A stretch of 64,000 nucleotides of DNA from Rhabdophis nuchalis (GCA_039707465.1 CM077648.1:17977619-18041618), one strand, 5' to 3'. Counted from the stretch's first letter, positions 1 to 10,831 are shown. Program-made: numbers and translations. The notes: a model not told the origin generated them from the letters alone.

Positions 1-128
1 CATGCACATGCTTTAGAAAGTGTGGCTAAATAGAATGACATAGAGCCGGGGTGGGTGGGCTGGCCCACCTGCAGGACGCAACTACCGGTTCACTTGAACT
101 GGTCTGAACGGGCTGAATACTACCATCG
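1..128. mobile_element. Right-hand part of a hAT MITE of the CAGTGGTGGG family, cut by the window edge
   Basis: The block near 95-125 (CCGGTTCA...GAACTGGTCTGAAC...GCTGAATACTACC) matches the right end of the MITE family whose best copies are at 24402-24548 and 31318-31712. The text near 10-60 also resembles the interior of the copy at 17219. The left end lies outside the window. Confidence 0.55.
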
Positions 129-397
129 ATTAGCATTGAAGGAAACATCATTATAAGAATAACAAAATATGCATTAATGTTTAACTTAACTGGTCAGTAG
201 AAACTTCTTTAGAAGCTATTAAGTTTTTCAATTTGGCATCTAGGAGGCAGAAACCTTTTCCCCCCTCAAGCTTTTAGAATACAGTTCAAATAGTTTTATG
301 AAAAAAGAAGTTTCAGCCTCTTGGTTGACACAACTTTTTTTCAGGATGTTGTAGTATACTGTTGAATGGGAACATAGGCCAAAGAACATTTAACAGA

Positions 398-535
398 ACA
401 ACAGAGTCTGAAGGGACCTTGGAAGTCTTCTTGTCCAACTCCCGGCTCAAGCAGGAGACCCAATGCCATTTCAGACAAATGGTTGTCTAATCTCTTTTTA
501 AAAACCCCTAATGATGGAGCATCCACAACTGTGAA
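398..535 (-). mobile_element. Old CR1 LINE 3' end
   Basis: Read on the minus strand this is the CR1 3' terminus: the end of the C-terminal coding region (peptide near FKKRLDNHLSEM) followed by the conserved 3' UTR with GTTGGAC, AAG and CCTTC blocks. It diverges strongly from the young CR1 copy at 38.3 kb, so it is an older insertion truncated to about 140 bp. Confidence 0.75.
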
Positions 536-728
536 AGTGTCTTTGAGTTTGTGGCTGTAATTTATGAAGGTTCTGTTATGATTTGTTTAGGTTTGATCAT
601 TAAGCACAGTCTGCAACATAGATCCACAAATATATGGCCTCTGATTATTATTATTTTTAAATTTATTTTGTTCTTTCAAGCTGCTCTTGAGCTTTTGTTA
701 ATTTTTAATGTTAGATAGGGGTTGCAAT

Positions 729-918
729 CAGCGGTAAAATTCAATATTTCTTTTGCTACCAGTTCTGTGGGCGTGGCTTGGTGGGCATGGCAGGGGAAGT
801 ATACTGCATAATCTCCATTCCCACCCCACTCTGGGGCCTTGGTAGGTTCTCCAAACTACTCACAATTTCCGCTACCAGGTCTCCAGAACCTGTCAGAACC
901 TGCTGAATTTTAGCCCTG
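729..918. mobile_element. hAT MITE (CAGTGGTGGG family) with perfect 8-bp TSD
   Basis: The left end CAGCGGTAAAATTCAA and right end TGAATTTTAGCCCTG are imperfect inverted termini. The exact 8-bp duplication GTTGCAAT lies at 721-728 and 919-926, which is diagnostic of hAT transposition. The interior carries the family's 'TACCAGTTCTGTGGGCGTGG' and 'CCAGAACCTGTCAGAACC' blocks. There is no coding capacity. Confidence 0.85.
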
Positions 919-1466
919 GTTGCAATTACAGCCATTGCCACCAAATATTAGCAATACAGTTTTCTCAGTGTTGCTAAAAGCCTCTCAGATCGAATGCCAG
1001 TTTTCTGGTCAGGGGCTAGTGGAAATAAGGAAGAGGAAGAAGAAACAGGCCCTGAAGAGAGATGGAATGAATCACATCTATAGGGAAATTTCTCCTGCTT
1101 GAGTGTTATTTACTTCAGTTTGACTTGAGCAGTAGAATTGCCTCTGGCTTGTGCCATTTGACTTTCTCGGTGACGTGGAATTTCATAGAGGACATCAAAT
1201 GCGTTCATATATAAAACTTGAGTCGCCTATTCTTACTTGAGGAAGTTTTTTCAGATTGGAAATTGCGTCTGATTTATGGGGTTGGCTGGTCTTCCTAGTA
1301 CACAGACATTGTAAAGGAGGGCACAGCGTGACAATGATAAATGTAGCAAAGTCCCTGAAAAAGAATAAGCAGGTGCAGGAAATACTTTTTCCTGGTTACA
1401 GTACCTAAAAAGAAATGTCTGGAACCAACGCTATTTAGCTAAAATTCATTTCCCCCCCTAGTCGGA
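919..1466. other. Unassigned AT-rich stretch
   Basis: I see no recognised repeat, convincing coding frame or RNA gene here. A 60-codon frame at 920-1102 lacks any family resemblance. Confidence 0.5.
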
Positions 1467-1789
1467 TGGAGGTGGTATTCAGCAGGTTCTGACCAGTTCT
1501 GGAGAGCCAGTAGCAGACATTTTGAGTAGTTCGGAGAACCAGTAAATACCATCTCTGGCTGGCCCCGCCCCCATCTATTCTCTGCCTCCCGAGTCCCAGC
1601 TGATCGGGAGGAAATGGGGATTTTTGCAGCAACCTTCCCCTGGAGTGGGGAGGGAATGGAGATTTTACAGTATCCTTGCCCTGCCATGCCTACCAAGTCA
1701 CAACCACCAAGCCATGCCACGCCCACCAAGCCACGCCCACCAAGCCACGCCCGCAGAACCAGTAGTAAAAAATGTGAGTCCCACCGCTG
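1467..1789. mobile_element. hAT MITE of the CAGTGGTGGG family
   Basis: It starts near GGAGGTGGTATTCAGCAGG and ends at GTGAGTCCCACCGCTG. The interior shares the 'TCGGGAGGAAAT', 'GATTTT(G)CAG' and 'CCACGCCCACCAAGCC' blocks with the copies at 31.3 and 59.5 kb. Repetitive CCAAGCCACGCC units near 1690-1760 form a short imperfect tandem run. No clear 8-bp TSD survives. Confidence 0.75.
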
Positions 1790-1869
1790 GTATGTATATA
1801 TCTTAAATCATCCACATTTCATTTTCAGTTACTTTAACTAAAATCTTTGTCTTTGCTGTGACTCGAGTT

Positions 1870-1932
<63 letters not shown>

Positions 1933-1933
1933 G
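1870..1933. repeat. (AAAG)n microsatellite
   Basis: About 15 nearly pure AAAG tetranucleotide units run uninterrupted from 1870 to 1933. Confidence 0.97.
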
Positions 1934-2340
1934 GAAACTGCTTGAAGCTGTGACAAATCCTTTATCTTTTTAAAATCAGATCTTTGACCATTAAAAAAAA
2001 AATCACATTGTGTGTTTACCCTGGCTTTAGCAATCTGTTAACTGTAAAGTCTGACAGTGATCTATAGTGAATGGATGAACCCCCAAGAAAAATTACTCCA
2101 GTTTCTTCAGAGGTGTTATGTTTTTCATCTAAAGCCTTTTTATTCTGCTGTCCAGCCTGAAGTGGTCCATAAAAAGGCTAAATAAACCAGTAGTACAAAA
2201 TCTTTGCCTTCAAATCTCTAATCTGAAAGTGGATAACATTCATTAAAAGACTTACCTAAGGGAAGAAAAGGGGGAAAAACCATATGCATCATGTCTTAAA
2301 TTTATCAGTTTTAATTGTCATCCAAATAACAAGTCCATTT
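1934..2340. other. Unassigned AT-rich stretch
   Basis: No repeat family or coding frame is recognised. The last 11 bases form the left arm of the inverted repeat described at 2330-2414. Confidence 0.5.
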
Positions 2341-2414
2341 CTCTATACCAGGGGTGTCAAACTCAATTTCATTGACGGGCGTGGCCACGGGCGTGGTATA
2401 GAGAAATGGACTTG
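2330..2414. repeat. 20-bp perfect inverted repeat linking the left flank to the hAT interior
   Basis: Bases 2330-2349 (host flank plus first base of the element) recur as an exact reverse complement at 2395-2414 inside the element, separated by 45 bp. The other hAT copies lack this inverted segment. Confidence 0.95.
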
Positions 2415-2738
2415 ACGTCACTTGTGTTGGGGACACCTGTGGTGGTCCGAGCACTCTGCCAAAGAAAACATGCTACCGGGCTCTGGTTTCGGTCACGACT
2501 GCATCCTGCAGGCCTCTGCCAGTAAAAATGGAGCTCAGATGGGCCGTGTGTGTCCTCCTGGGCCCTGTTTTAGGCTGCAACAGCCTGCTTCAGTTCTCTG
2601 CCAGTGAAAATGGAGGTCCATTTTTTTTCTGGCAGAGGCACCGTGGACTGGTCCTTGTCTGTTTCCAATATGGCCCAGCGGGGCCAGATCTCAGCATCCC
2701 GTGGGTTGGATCTGGCCCCCTTGAGTTTGACACCTATG
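2349..2738. mobile_element. hAT element, 'CAGGGGTGTCAAACTC' family
   Basis: The left end CAGGGGTGTCAAACTC pairs with the right end GAGTTTGACACCTATG. The flanks CTCTATAC (2341-2348) and CTCTTTAC (2739-2746) match at 7 of 8 positions. Related copies lie at 11436, 24030 and about 48331. The interior holds the family's 'TCTGCCAGTGAAAATGG' and 'CATGGCC/GGATCTGGCCC' segments. Bases 2395-2414 are a foreign inverted copy of the left flank. Confidence 0.85.
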
Positions 2739-2789
2739 CTCTTTACCATCTTTTAAGGCAGCTATCAAGAACCCAGAGCATATCCAGAG

Positions 2790-3055
2790 TAGAACAATAA
2801 GGAAGCTGACATGCAAACCTTGTGGGGGGTAGGTGAAAGTTATGGATTCAGTTTGAGGAAGACAAACCTAAGGAATAATAGCTGTCTTCAAATGTCTGAA
2901 GAGCTGTCATGCAGAAGATAGAACAGACTTTTGCTCACTGATGGGTGAGAAGTATATTTTAGTTGAGCGGTAAAAGAAAATTGCTTAGTTGTAAGGAGTG
3001 TTTAAGGAGGACCAAAGGCTATCAGCAGATAATGTGTTATCCTTCACCGGTAATA
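2790..3055 (+). mobile_element. Ancient CR1/L3-like LINE fragment
   Basis: The plus-strand text near 2875-2945 ('AATAGCTGTCTTCAAATGTC', 'GAAGAGCTGTCATG', 'AGACTTTTGCTC') follows the order of the conserved C-terminal block of old CR1/L3 elements. It is heavily mutated and its boundaries are approximate. Confidence 0.5.
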
Positions 3056-3331
3056 TTTCACCAGAGGTGTTAGTTGCTTTGGCATCTGCCAAAACGGAAA
3101 GCAATTCTTTTCCAATCACCGTTCTTATGGGATCGCTTTAGCAAGATTTTTAGTGAGGAAAACAGTGGGGTTACAAGAATGCTGCCAATTGCATTATTTC
3201 CATTTGGAATAATGGAATAACTGGTGAATTGGCAGATACTTTCACAGATAACAGACAGCTTTGCAACCTTCTGTTTACACAATGGGCCTCTGAATCCTCA
3301 TTAGTTATGAAGACTGATAAAGACCTGAGAT

Positions 3332-3676
3332 CAGGGGTGAAATCAACTTACCTTTGCTACCGGTTCGCAAATGTGAGAGTGTGCAGGACCTTCTGCGCAT
3401 GCGCAGAGCATCAAAATGGGATGAACCTGCTACTGAGCGCACCTGCAAAGGTAAGCAGAACAGCGAGGTATTTCCGATGATCCGCTGTGCCAAGAGATTT
3501 AGATTAGCTAGAAAGCAGGAAATCTGACGATTCTAGCTAATATAAATCATGCACCACAGCTGATCGTCGGAAATACCAGTTTGCCCGAACGGGTAGAATT
3601 TTTTTTTAACTACGGTTTGGGCGAACCAGTAGCAGTTTTACTGCTACTGGTTCGAACCGATAGCATTTCACCCCTG
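3332..3676. mobile_element. hAT MITE, 'CAGGGGTGAAATCAAC' variant of the CAGTGGTGGG family
   Basis: The ends CAGGGGTGAAATCA and TAGCATTTCACCCCTG are inverted termini. The interior carries 'CTACCGGTTCGCAAATGTGAG' and a late 'CTGGTTCGAACCG' block. The flanks CCTGAGAT and CTGTAGAT match at 5 of 8 positions, consistent with a decayed TSD. The copy at 6195 is its closest relative here. Confidence 0.8.
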
Positions 3677-3944
3677 CTGTAGATACTAAATCAGAAGATT
3701 TGTGAATAGAGGTTTCTTCCCCCCCTCCCCCCACAAAAAAATTCATCCTAGGTAAGGCTTCTTCATGTGTGATTAGGCCTCTAAACAAAAAGTGAAAAGC
3801 TGTGTTTTTAGGGTAATGTGTAACTTTTTTCATTACCAAAAGAGGTAACATCATCAATGCTAGCTGAGAGAGAGTTTTCTGCAGGTTGCCATTGCTGTCC
3901 CAAGGAGGGCCCTTGGGGAAGCACTTCCAGACAACCATTTAGTG

Positions 3945-4164
3945 CAGTTGTAGTCAACCTGATCCCTACCGCCCACTAGTGGGCGTTCCAGCTTTCCTGG
4001 TAGGGGGTTTTGTCCGATACCGAAGCACTTTCCTTTTTTAAATTTAATTGACTTCTTCACTTTATAAATCACCATTACTGTGGAACCGGTGGGCAGTTAG
4101 AAAATTTTACTACTAACAGAGATACAAAAGTGGGCGGTAGGTATAAAAAGGTTGACTACCCCTG
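3945..4164 (+). mobile_element. hAT MITE, 'GTAGTCAACC' family, perfect TSD
   Basis: The termini CAGTTGTAGTCAACC and GGTTGACTACCCCTG are inverted. The exact 8-bp duplication ATTTAGTG lies at 3937-3944 and 4165-4172. The only other copy in the window, at 35600-35825, is in the opposite orientation. The 220-bp interior is non-coding. Confidence 0.92.
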
Positions 4165-4469
4165 ATTTAGTGCCTGTACTAGTTTACATGATATTATTAT
4201 TTTTAAATGAACCCCTAATTCATTCCTAAATCTTAAAACCTTCTCTTTTTTTAAAAAAAAAACAAGAATGCAAATAGTTAAGAAGTGCAAATCCCAATGG
4301 ATAACGTGACATGTGCGTCATCTCATTAGTATGAGAAGAGCAAATTGTCTGCCTTTATGCTGGATTATCAAAGGTGGCATTCTTAAAGCATCCCTAATTC
4401 TAAGCAAGCCATTTCTTACTTGGCAAAGTGGAAATGTGCACTGATTTACACATACTAGACACACTAGGT

Positions 4470-4599
4470 CAGGGGTCTGCAAAGTTGGCTCTTTTAAGAC
4501 TGGTGGACTTCAACTCCCAGAGTTCCCCAGCCAGCTGGCTGGGGAACTCTGGGAGTTGAAGTCCACCAGTCTTAAAAGAGTCAACTTTGCAGACCCCTG
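4470..4599. mobile_element. Foldback hAT MITE ('CAGGGGTCTGCAAAGT' family)
   Basis: This 130-bp element is an almost perfect palindrome. Its arms run from CAGGGGTCTGCAAAGTTGGC to a centre near CCAGCTGG and can pair along nearly the whole length. The flanks CACTAGGT (4462-4469) and CACTAGGC (4600-4607) match at 7 of 8 positions. Other family members are at 10832, 49019, 51391 and 56174. Confidence 0.93.
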
Positions 4600-4869
4600 C
4601 ACTAGGCGAACCGCAATGCATGTTTATGTTTCTGAAGTAACACGGGAAGGACAAAAACCGAGTGTTCTGTTTTTCTCAGTCCTTTGGGATGACTAACAGA
4701 ACTGTTTGCATTGTGTAATGAGAAATAACTATTTGAAGATTGTGTTGTGTTTTCAAGGGAAGAAGAGGAGGTATTACCCTTATTACACCACCCTGAGTAA
4801 ATAATCTTTATGTTCCGTATATAACAGAAACTTTTCGGAGTTTAACAGATTCATATGATTTCTTTTTTT
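4600..4869. other. Unassigned
   Basis: Nothing recognisable apart from the 8-bp TSD copy at the start. Confidence 0.4.
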
Positions 4870-5072
4870 AGATTAGATTAGATTAGGTTCATTGAATTTA
4901 TATACCACCCTTCTCCCTTTCGGGACTCAGGGCGGTGTACAGCCAACAGTAAGAGTGGATAATACAAAAGCTAAAATAATATGTTAAGATATATTAAATG
5001 GATTGGCCTGCCAATTAAAACCCCCTACTAAAATCAATTTTAAAACTACGACAGGCCGGCAGCATGAAATAT
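4870..5072 (-). mobile_element. L2-like LINE 3' tail
   Basis: On the minus strand this is the 3' UTR and terminus of an L2-like element. It has the motif complementary to 'TATATACCACCCTTCTCCC' and a terminal AGATT-rich tail at 4870-4886. The closest copy is at 56812-57050 on the same strand. It is 5'-truncated after about 200 bp. Confidence 0.8.
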
Positions 5073-5095
5073 TTTTAAAAATAAACCATACAGGG

Positions 5096-5650
5096 TGTTG
5101 GAAGAAATGTCTTTCTGGGTTCAGTTCCAAGTGGGAAGAAAGACACTGGAAACATGGTGGCTGCTTGGAAAGATGGTTTGAATGGTGGACATGGTTTGAG
5201 TTCCTGGGGGAAAAGGGGGATCACTTGTCTTGAAGATCTTGAAGAAAGAAAAGGGCAGAGAGGCAGAGAATCTGAGTTTTTTATACCCTCTCTTGGGCCC
5301 CGCCTTGGGACTTCCTGTTCCTGTGTAAGAAATGTATCCCATTGGCTGTCACACTCCCAGGGGGCGGGGGGGGGTGTCAGCTAACTTTGTAGGCTATCTG
5401 TGTCCCAGGCTTGGTTGAGCCTTGCTTGGTGATTTAATCTTCTCAGGTACCACTTGGTGAGTTGGGTAGAGTGCTAATCCTATCATGTCCTGAGCGCCAT
5501 GTCTTATTCTCATCACCCTGAAGGGAGCTGCTTTGTCTTTAAAAACACGTTTCTCCATTTCTCATCCAGGGGAACATAATATTTTACCTTTTTAATATTT
5601 CCCAGAATATTTCATTCTTCTAGGAGAGGCGTGGGTGCTAACTTCCTTCA
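5096..5650 (+). mobile_element. Solo LTR, copy 1
   Basis: It begins TGTTGGAAGAAATGT and ends AACTTCCTTCA, so it has TG...CA termini. Exact 4-bp duplications AGGG lie at 5092-5095 and 5651-5654. At 555 bp with no open frame it fits a single LTR left after recombination between two LTRs. Copies 2-4 are at 13756, 16356 and 22436. I cannot assign the parent (gypsy-like or endogenous retrovirus) without an internal region. Confidence 0.8.
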
Positions 5651-5737
5651 AGGGAAAGTAAGATATAATGTTTTTCTTCAGGACTGTTACATTTTTTTAA
5701 TGCTTTGATGACACACTTGAGAGAAAATGCTATGTGG

Positions 5738-5777
<40 letters not shown>
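5738..5777. repeat. (TGA)n microsatellite
   Basis: Thirteen consecutive, essentially pure TGA/GAT triplets. Confidence 0.95.
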
Positions 5778-6194
5778 ACCACCTCTATAAAGTTTTAGCA
5801 CTGCAAATATTTCAAGTGTAGTCTTATGTATGGAAACACTCCTAAACAAGCTAGAGTCCCTTGAAGATCTCTATTTAGTTGACCTCAAAATGTTACCTTT
5901 TAATTTGGAAAAAGAAGACAAGAAGTGACTCTACATCCTTTGTCATTTAAATTCCTTTGGAATTCACTGTGGTTATATGGACCTCGCCCCCCCCCCCCAA
6001 TGCCTTTTGAGGGAGTGTTATCCAGAAGGCAATGTGGAAGCATGTTTTCTTTTCATTTTTGATTCCTAACCTTTACATTAGTTAATCAGGAATCTTTATG
6101 TTGATTATTTTTAGCCCAAATCTAAGTTTCTGAAGGATCTGTGATTTACTATTGGAAATCCTCCTATACACTGTTCTTCATCCAGAGGGTGAGA
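5778..6194. other. Unassigned
   Basis: Apart from a C-run near 5985-5998, nothing recognisable. Confidence 0.45.
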
Positions 6195-6352
6195 AGAGAG
6201 GTGAAATCAACTTACCTTTGATACCGGTTTGCAAATGTGAGCACCCGCAGGGGTCCTTCCACGCATGCGAAGTGTCAAAAATGGGGTGGGCGGAGCCTCC
6301 CACTGCCACCGGTTTGCCCGAACCGGATAGAACTGGGTGAGTTGCACCAGTG
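6195..6352. mobile_element. hAT MITE fragment, 'GGTGAAATCAACTTACC' variant
   Basis: It shares the first 60 bases and the 'CACCGGTTTGCCCGAACCGG' 3' block with the copy at 3332. It is internally deleted to about 158 bp. Terminal bases are mutated and no TSD is recoverable. Confidence 0.7.
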
Positions 6353-6904
6353 GATCACAACCAATAGAGGTCAGGTTCCATTTCAAAAGTATCATATTAG
6401 CACCACTATTATTTTATGAATAATTAATTAATTACGAAGATTGCAATATAAAATGACTGAAGATTACAGCATCAACCAGTCTCATGTTCCAAAAAATCCT
6501 GGGTGAACAAATTAGTTCAAAGGGGGCAGGCTGGATATATGGCCTATAATAATTGTAGAAAAGGAGTTTGACATTTAAAAAATCTGAATGCACTCCTTGT
6601 AGAACTTGAAATGTAAAATACAATATTTACCTATTTATCTAATCACCATTCAGTGTATTTAACTGCTGGTGGAGCATTCATCTTTGACAAATTTATGAGC
6701 AATCAACAATAAGCGCCATTTCTCTACAGATTATTTTTTAAGCCATTTCTTCTTCTCTTGGAACAGAAAATATTAGTCTCTTCCATCCAAGGGGACTTGA
6801 GTTATTGCTCACCAAAATATATAGTAAAATGTTTTATTGTGGATAAACACCACAATAAAGCTTTCTCTAAAGTACATACTATATGGAATAGAATCAAGAT
6901 CATG
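6353..6904. other. Unassigned AT-rich stretch
   Basis: No family or coding signal recognised. Confidence 0.45.
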
Positions 6905-7430
6905 TAACATGCTTACCACTTTATAATGCCTTGGTAAGGCCACACTTGGAACACTGCATCCAGTTTTGGTCACCATGATGTAAAAAAAGAGGTTGAGACT
7001 CTAGAAAGAGTGCAGAGAAGAGCAACAAAGATGATTAGGGGATTGGAGGTTAAAATATGTGAAGAACGGTTGCTGGAACTGGATATGTCTAGTTTTATGA
7101 GAAGAAGAACTAGGGGTGACATGATAGCAGTTTTCCGATATCTCAGAGGCTTCCACAAAGAAGAGGGAGTCAAAATTTTCTCCAAAGTACCTGAGGGCAG
7201 GACAAGAAGCAATGGGTGGAAACTAATCAAGGAGAGAAGCAACTTAGAACTAAGGAGAAATTTCCTGACAGTGAGAACAATTAATCAGTGGAACTACTTG
7301 CCTCCAGAAGTTGTAAAGTTTTTAGAAGATGTTGGATAACCATTTGTCTGAAGTGATGTAGGGTTTCCTGTCTAAGCAGGGGTTGGACTAGAAGACCTCC
7401 AAGGCCCCTTCCAACTCTGTTATTCTATGT
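6905..7430 (+). mobile_element. CR1 LINE 3' fragment
   Basis: It encodes the end of the CR1 ORF2 protein. The frame from about 7010 gives [14 protein letters not shown], [14 protein letters not shown] and [15 protein letters not shown] segments, closely parallel to the last 120 residues of the CR1 at 38.3 kb. A frameshift near 7320 and substitutions mark it as dead. It ends with the CR1 3' UTR and a short ATTCTATG-type tail, unlike the (TATTG)n tails of the younger copies. Confidence 0.9.
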
Positions 7431-9160
7431 GTACCTTGGTATCTGGTGCTGTGGACAGAGCACCAGTTATTCCACTACTAACCTGGACAATACTGTACTT
7501 CTACCATTTATTGGAATTAAATGATGCAGACTGAAGTTCTAATGCAATAAAGAAATCACCCTCACATTGCAAGACAGATAATATTCAGACTAAGCCTTTT
7601 CTAACCAACCACAACTATCTGGATAGCGTGATTTTAAATAATAGCCTAGAGCAACTTTTTCCAGCCAATACCCTCCAAATGAATCGAAACGTATCTTCAT
7701 AATCTTCACTCACACAGCACAATAATCATGAGTTAAGAAGAGTAATCGTGAGCTATGGGCTAACTCTTACTGCTATAAAAATGATTGGAAATGCATTCCC
7801 TTAGCCTGAATGTCGATGAGAGAAACTCTCTGAACCACAAACAACTCTGAGGAAAATACACTCATGCTGTAAGCTTGCACCAACACGATGTTTTTGATAT
7901 AATATTACAATATTTACTAAAGATGTAACTGAATTGGAGAAAAGAGTGGCATCTGATTCCCATAACAAATAAAAAAAATACCGAGGGATGTGCAAGCCAA
8001 TTTGAATTTTATTTAATTGCTAAGCAATTAGTGATTCAGAAATGCCCCTTACTTTCCAATTAAAGCAATGAAAGGGAAATAGGAGGAAAAATGTGTAGGT
8101 CTGCTTTTTAGGTATTTTCACCGCCCTCCAAACATAATATAAAAATGGATCTGAGTTTAGTGAAATAGATATTATGATATGTTCCCACGCCCATTATTCC
8201 TGTAATTATAATGCGCTCGGATAAAAATGGATGAGGGAAATACCTACTGTAGTTTCTAAAGGTTAGGTAAAGAATATTTATTTCCATGCTAACTACTGTA
8301 AATAATGGCTTCGTGTTTTATTTCTGAACACAAAAGGTACCGAGTAAAACTTTTATTAGACGAAGATGTCAGGTTGGCACCTCAGGGAATACAGCAGTAA
8401 CAAAAGGAGATTTATTTGCCATACAAAGAGAAGTTTGAACAAAATAGCTCTATGTAAACCGTGTCAGTTTGCCGTGGGCCACATTGATTGGCACACAAGT
8501 AGACATCACGCTTGAAGTTTCATTATTGAACATGATTGCAAGACACGTAGGAGTCCGCATGCAACAGTAGGCTTGCCCTGTTCATAAATAATTGCCATAT
8601 GGGCTCTGATTCTAATACCAATATGGTGCTATGGGGGAAAAAATGAGAAGCAGAATTAGCAAAGAGCTCGGACAAATCCAGCGAAACCTGGAGGCAGTTC
8701 TCAAAATTAGAGACATGGCAATTTACCAAGATTTTTCACTCCTACGGCCAAATACCAAGATTAGCATTAAAGGGTAAGTGTGACAAATCTTGTATCAGAA
8801 AATGTAAGAGCCCCAGTGGATATTGCAAATGGCTCGTCTGCTTCAGCATCACCTTTCTGCAAGTCTGTTCCTGCTGGAAATGACGTGGACTGAATGTGAG
8901 AGCAATGGTACTTCTTGCTGCCTGCGAATCTTCCGTCTTATTCTCCAACAATTTTTTTTATTAAAATGCCAGTTTTGAATCTTGAGGCTCGATTTAGCTG
9001 TCCCTTCCTGCCATCTTATGCCTTTGCATATGAGCATATCTGTAGAGAAGGAGATTGTATGAGCTCTCTTCTTTTAGTAATTAGAGGACTCACTTAAAGT
9101 TCAGTCTCCTGAACATTGTCACTCATACAACAGCCATAAGGAAAAGGCTTTTGAATATAC
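7431..9160. other. Repeat-poor unassigned stretch (1.7 kb)
   Basis: I can assign no transposon, exon or RNA gene. Frames longer than 60 codons have unremarkable composition. It is one of the longest stretches free of recognisable repeats in the window. Confidence 0.5.
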
Positions 9161-9164
9161 AACT

Positions 9165-9625
9165 GCCGAATGGGACAACTCACCATGGCCAACTCGTCAC
9201 AGACAACTCGCTGTGGCCAACTCACCAAGGGGAACTTGTCACAGGGAACTCACTGCAGTCAACTCACCATGGCCAATTTGCTGTGGCCAACTCACCATGG
9301 CCAGCTTGCCATGGGCAACTTGCTATGGCCAACTTGCTGTGACCAATTCACCATAGCCAACTTGCTATGGCCAACTTGCTGTGGCCAACTCACCATAGCC
9401 AACTTGCTATGGCCAACTCACCATGGCCAACTTGCTATGGCCAACTTGCCATGGCCAACTCACCATAGGCAACTTGCTGTGGCCAACTCACCATGGCCAA
9501 TTTGCTATGGCCAACTCGCTGTGGCCATCTTGTCACAGAGAAATTGCTGCAGCCAACTCACCAGAGGACAACTTGCCATGGCCACTTGCCACGGTACAAA
9601 CTCGTTGCGGGACAATTTAACAATT
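9165..9625. repeat. Degenerate 14-bp minisatellite
   Basis: About 32 head-to-tail copies of a 14-bp unit (consensus TGGCCAACTCACCA, with TTGCTA/TTGCTG variants). Because 14 is not a multiple of 3, frames cycle every 42 bp, which produces an artefactual 158-codon open frame. Units towards both ends are more diverged than central units. Confidence 0.95.
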
Positions 9626-9754
9626 CATTTTAATTATTTAAAATAAATAAAAAAATGTTTTAATTTTTGTCATTCCCATTTCATTCTGTTGCTCCTTTTT
9701 CATCCTTTCCTTAATGATTCTAGTCCACCATTTCTTTGATATTAGTGTAATTCT

Positions 9755-9820
9755 CATGGTGAATTATCCATGGCAAGTTGGTTGTGACTAGTTGGCCCTG
9801 GCTAGTTGGCCATAAAACTG
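9755..9820. repeat. Inverted-orientation units of the 14-bp minisatellite
   Basis: Text such as CATGGCAAGTTGG and CTAGTTGGCC reads as reverse complements of the array unit at 9165-9625. The array is therefore flanked, about 130 bp downstream, by at least three units in the opposite orientation. Confidence 0.7.
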
Positions 9821-9916
9821 TACCCACAAAAGGAGATTTCCTGAAGACATTCAGAGGAACACATGAATATCTGCAGAAGTTGATATCCTTAGAGTCACAT
9901 TAAGAAAGATGCAATG

Positions 9917-10230
9917 CAGTGGTGGGCTCCGGCTCCCATTGCAACTGGCACGCTACAACCAGGCCCGACATTCACTACATGCATGTGCACAGTATGAGCA
10001 CAGCGCACGCATGTATACTTACCACCTGCAATGCTCCAGCTGCTCAGCCGAGGATCATGCAGGTGCCGTACACTCTGTGCACATGCGCGAAAGCCCCAAT
10101 AGCTCAAATACAGGTAAGGAGGGCGGGCGGATGGTGGGCTGTCCGGAGCACCATACCGGAACGGTAGCTGATGCTCCCAGCAGGCACCGGTTTGCCCGTA
10201 CCAGGGTGTTACGGTCGTATCTCACCACTG
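9917..10230. mobile_element. hAT MITE (CAGTGGTGGG family), perfect TSD
   Basis: It starts CAGTGGTGGGCTCCGG and ends CGTATCTCACCACTG. The exact 8-bp duplication ATGCAATG occurs at 9909-9916 and 10231-10238. Its interior differs from most family members but keeps 'CACCGGTTTGCCCGTACC' close to the right end. Confidence 0.92.
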
Positions 10231-10238
10231 ATGCAATG

Positions 10239-10823
10239 AGAATTCTCATATTTTGATCACTCCAGATAATATTCTAATAATTGAGAATATATGCAGTTGG
10301 ATTGTTGCACTCATGATGTTCTCTAAGCCTGTTATTTTTCTGCAGGCATTTTGTTAACAACTGGGTAATACCAGTACGTAGGAGAGTGAGGTGTGTTGGT
10401 TTATTTATATACAGTATCTGGATCTGTTAGTCTTACTATCTAGAGTGATTATCTAGAAGGAAAAATGTAGACTCCTTGCAGTTGAGTTCAGTTAGTCAAA
10501 TTTGTGATCTTAATCCCTCATAAATAATACTGCCCATTCCTCCCCGGGCCTTCAAGTGTCACATAATTAAGCGAGTAAAAAGTCAAATCAGCATTTGTGA
10601 ATCAATGTTGATTAATTAAATTAGATTAGCCTTGTTTATTGCTTTATTCCCGGCCTACTGCAGCAAAGAACTGTTGGCACTGCTTTTTTTTTTTCCAGTG
10701 GTCACAGAAACAGCAGTTTTGTGTTGATACTTTTTAAAGACCCTGCAGGCCTGAGCCGAGATTCCTAATAAGGGTAACATTCTGTGGTTGCAAGCTGGTT
10801 TTATGCATTAGCCTTTGTGATTT
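10239..10823. other. Unassigned
   Basis: A T-run near 10684-10695 only; no family recognised. Confidence 0.45.
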
Positions 10824-10831
10824 GCCTACGC

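Noticed and set aside
9170..9646. 158-codon open frame with QLTMANLLWPTHHGQ-like repeats
   Set aside because: It is a by-product of a 14-bp minisatellite whose units cycle through three frames without stops; there is no start context or domain.
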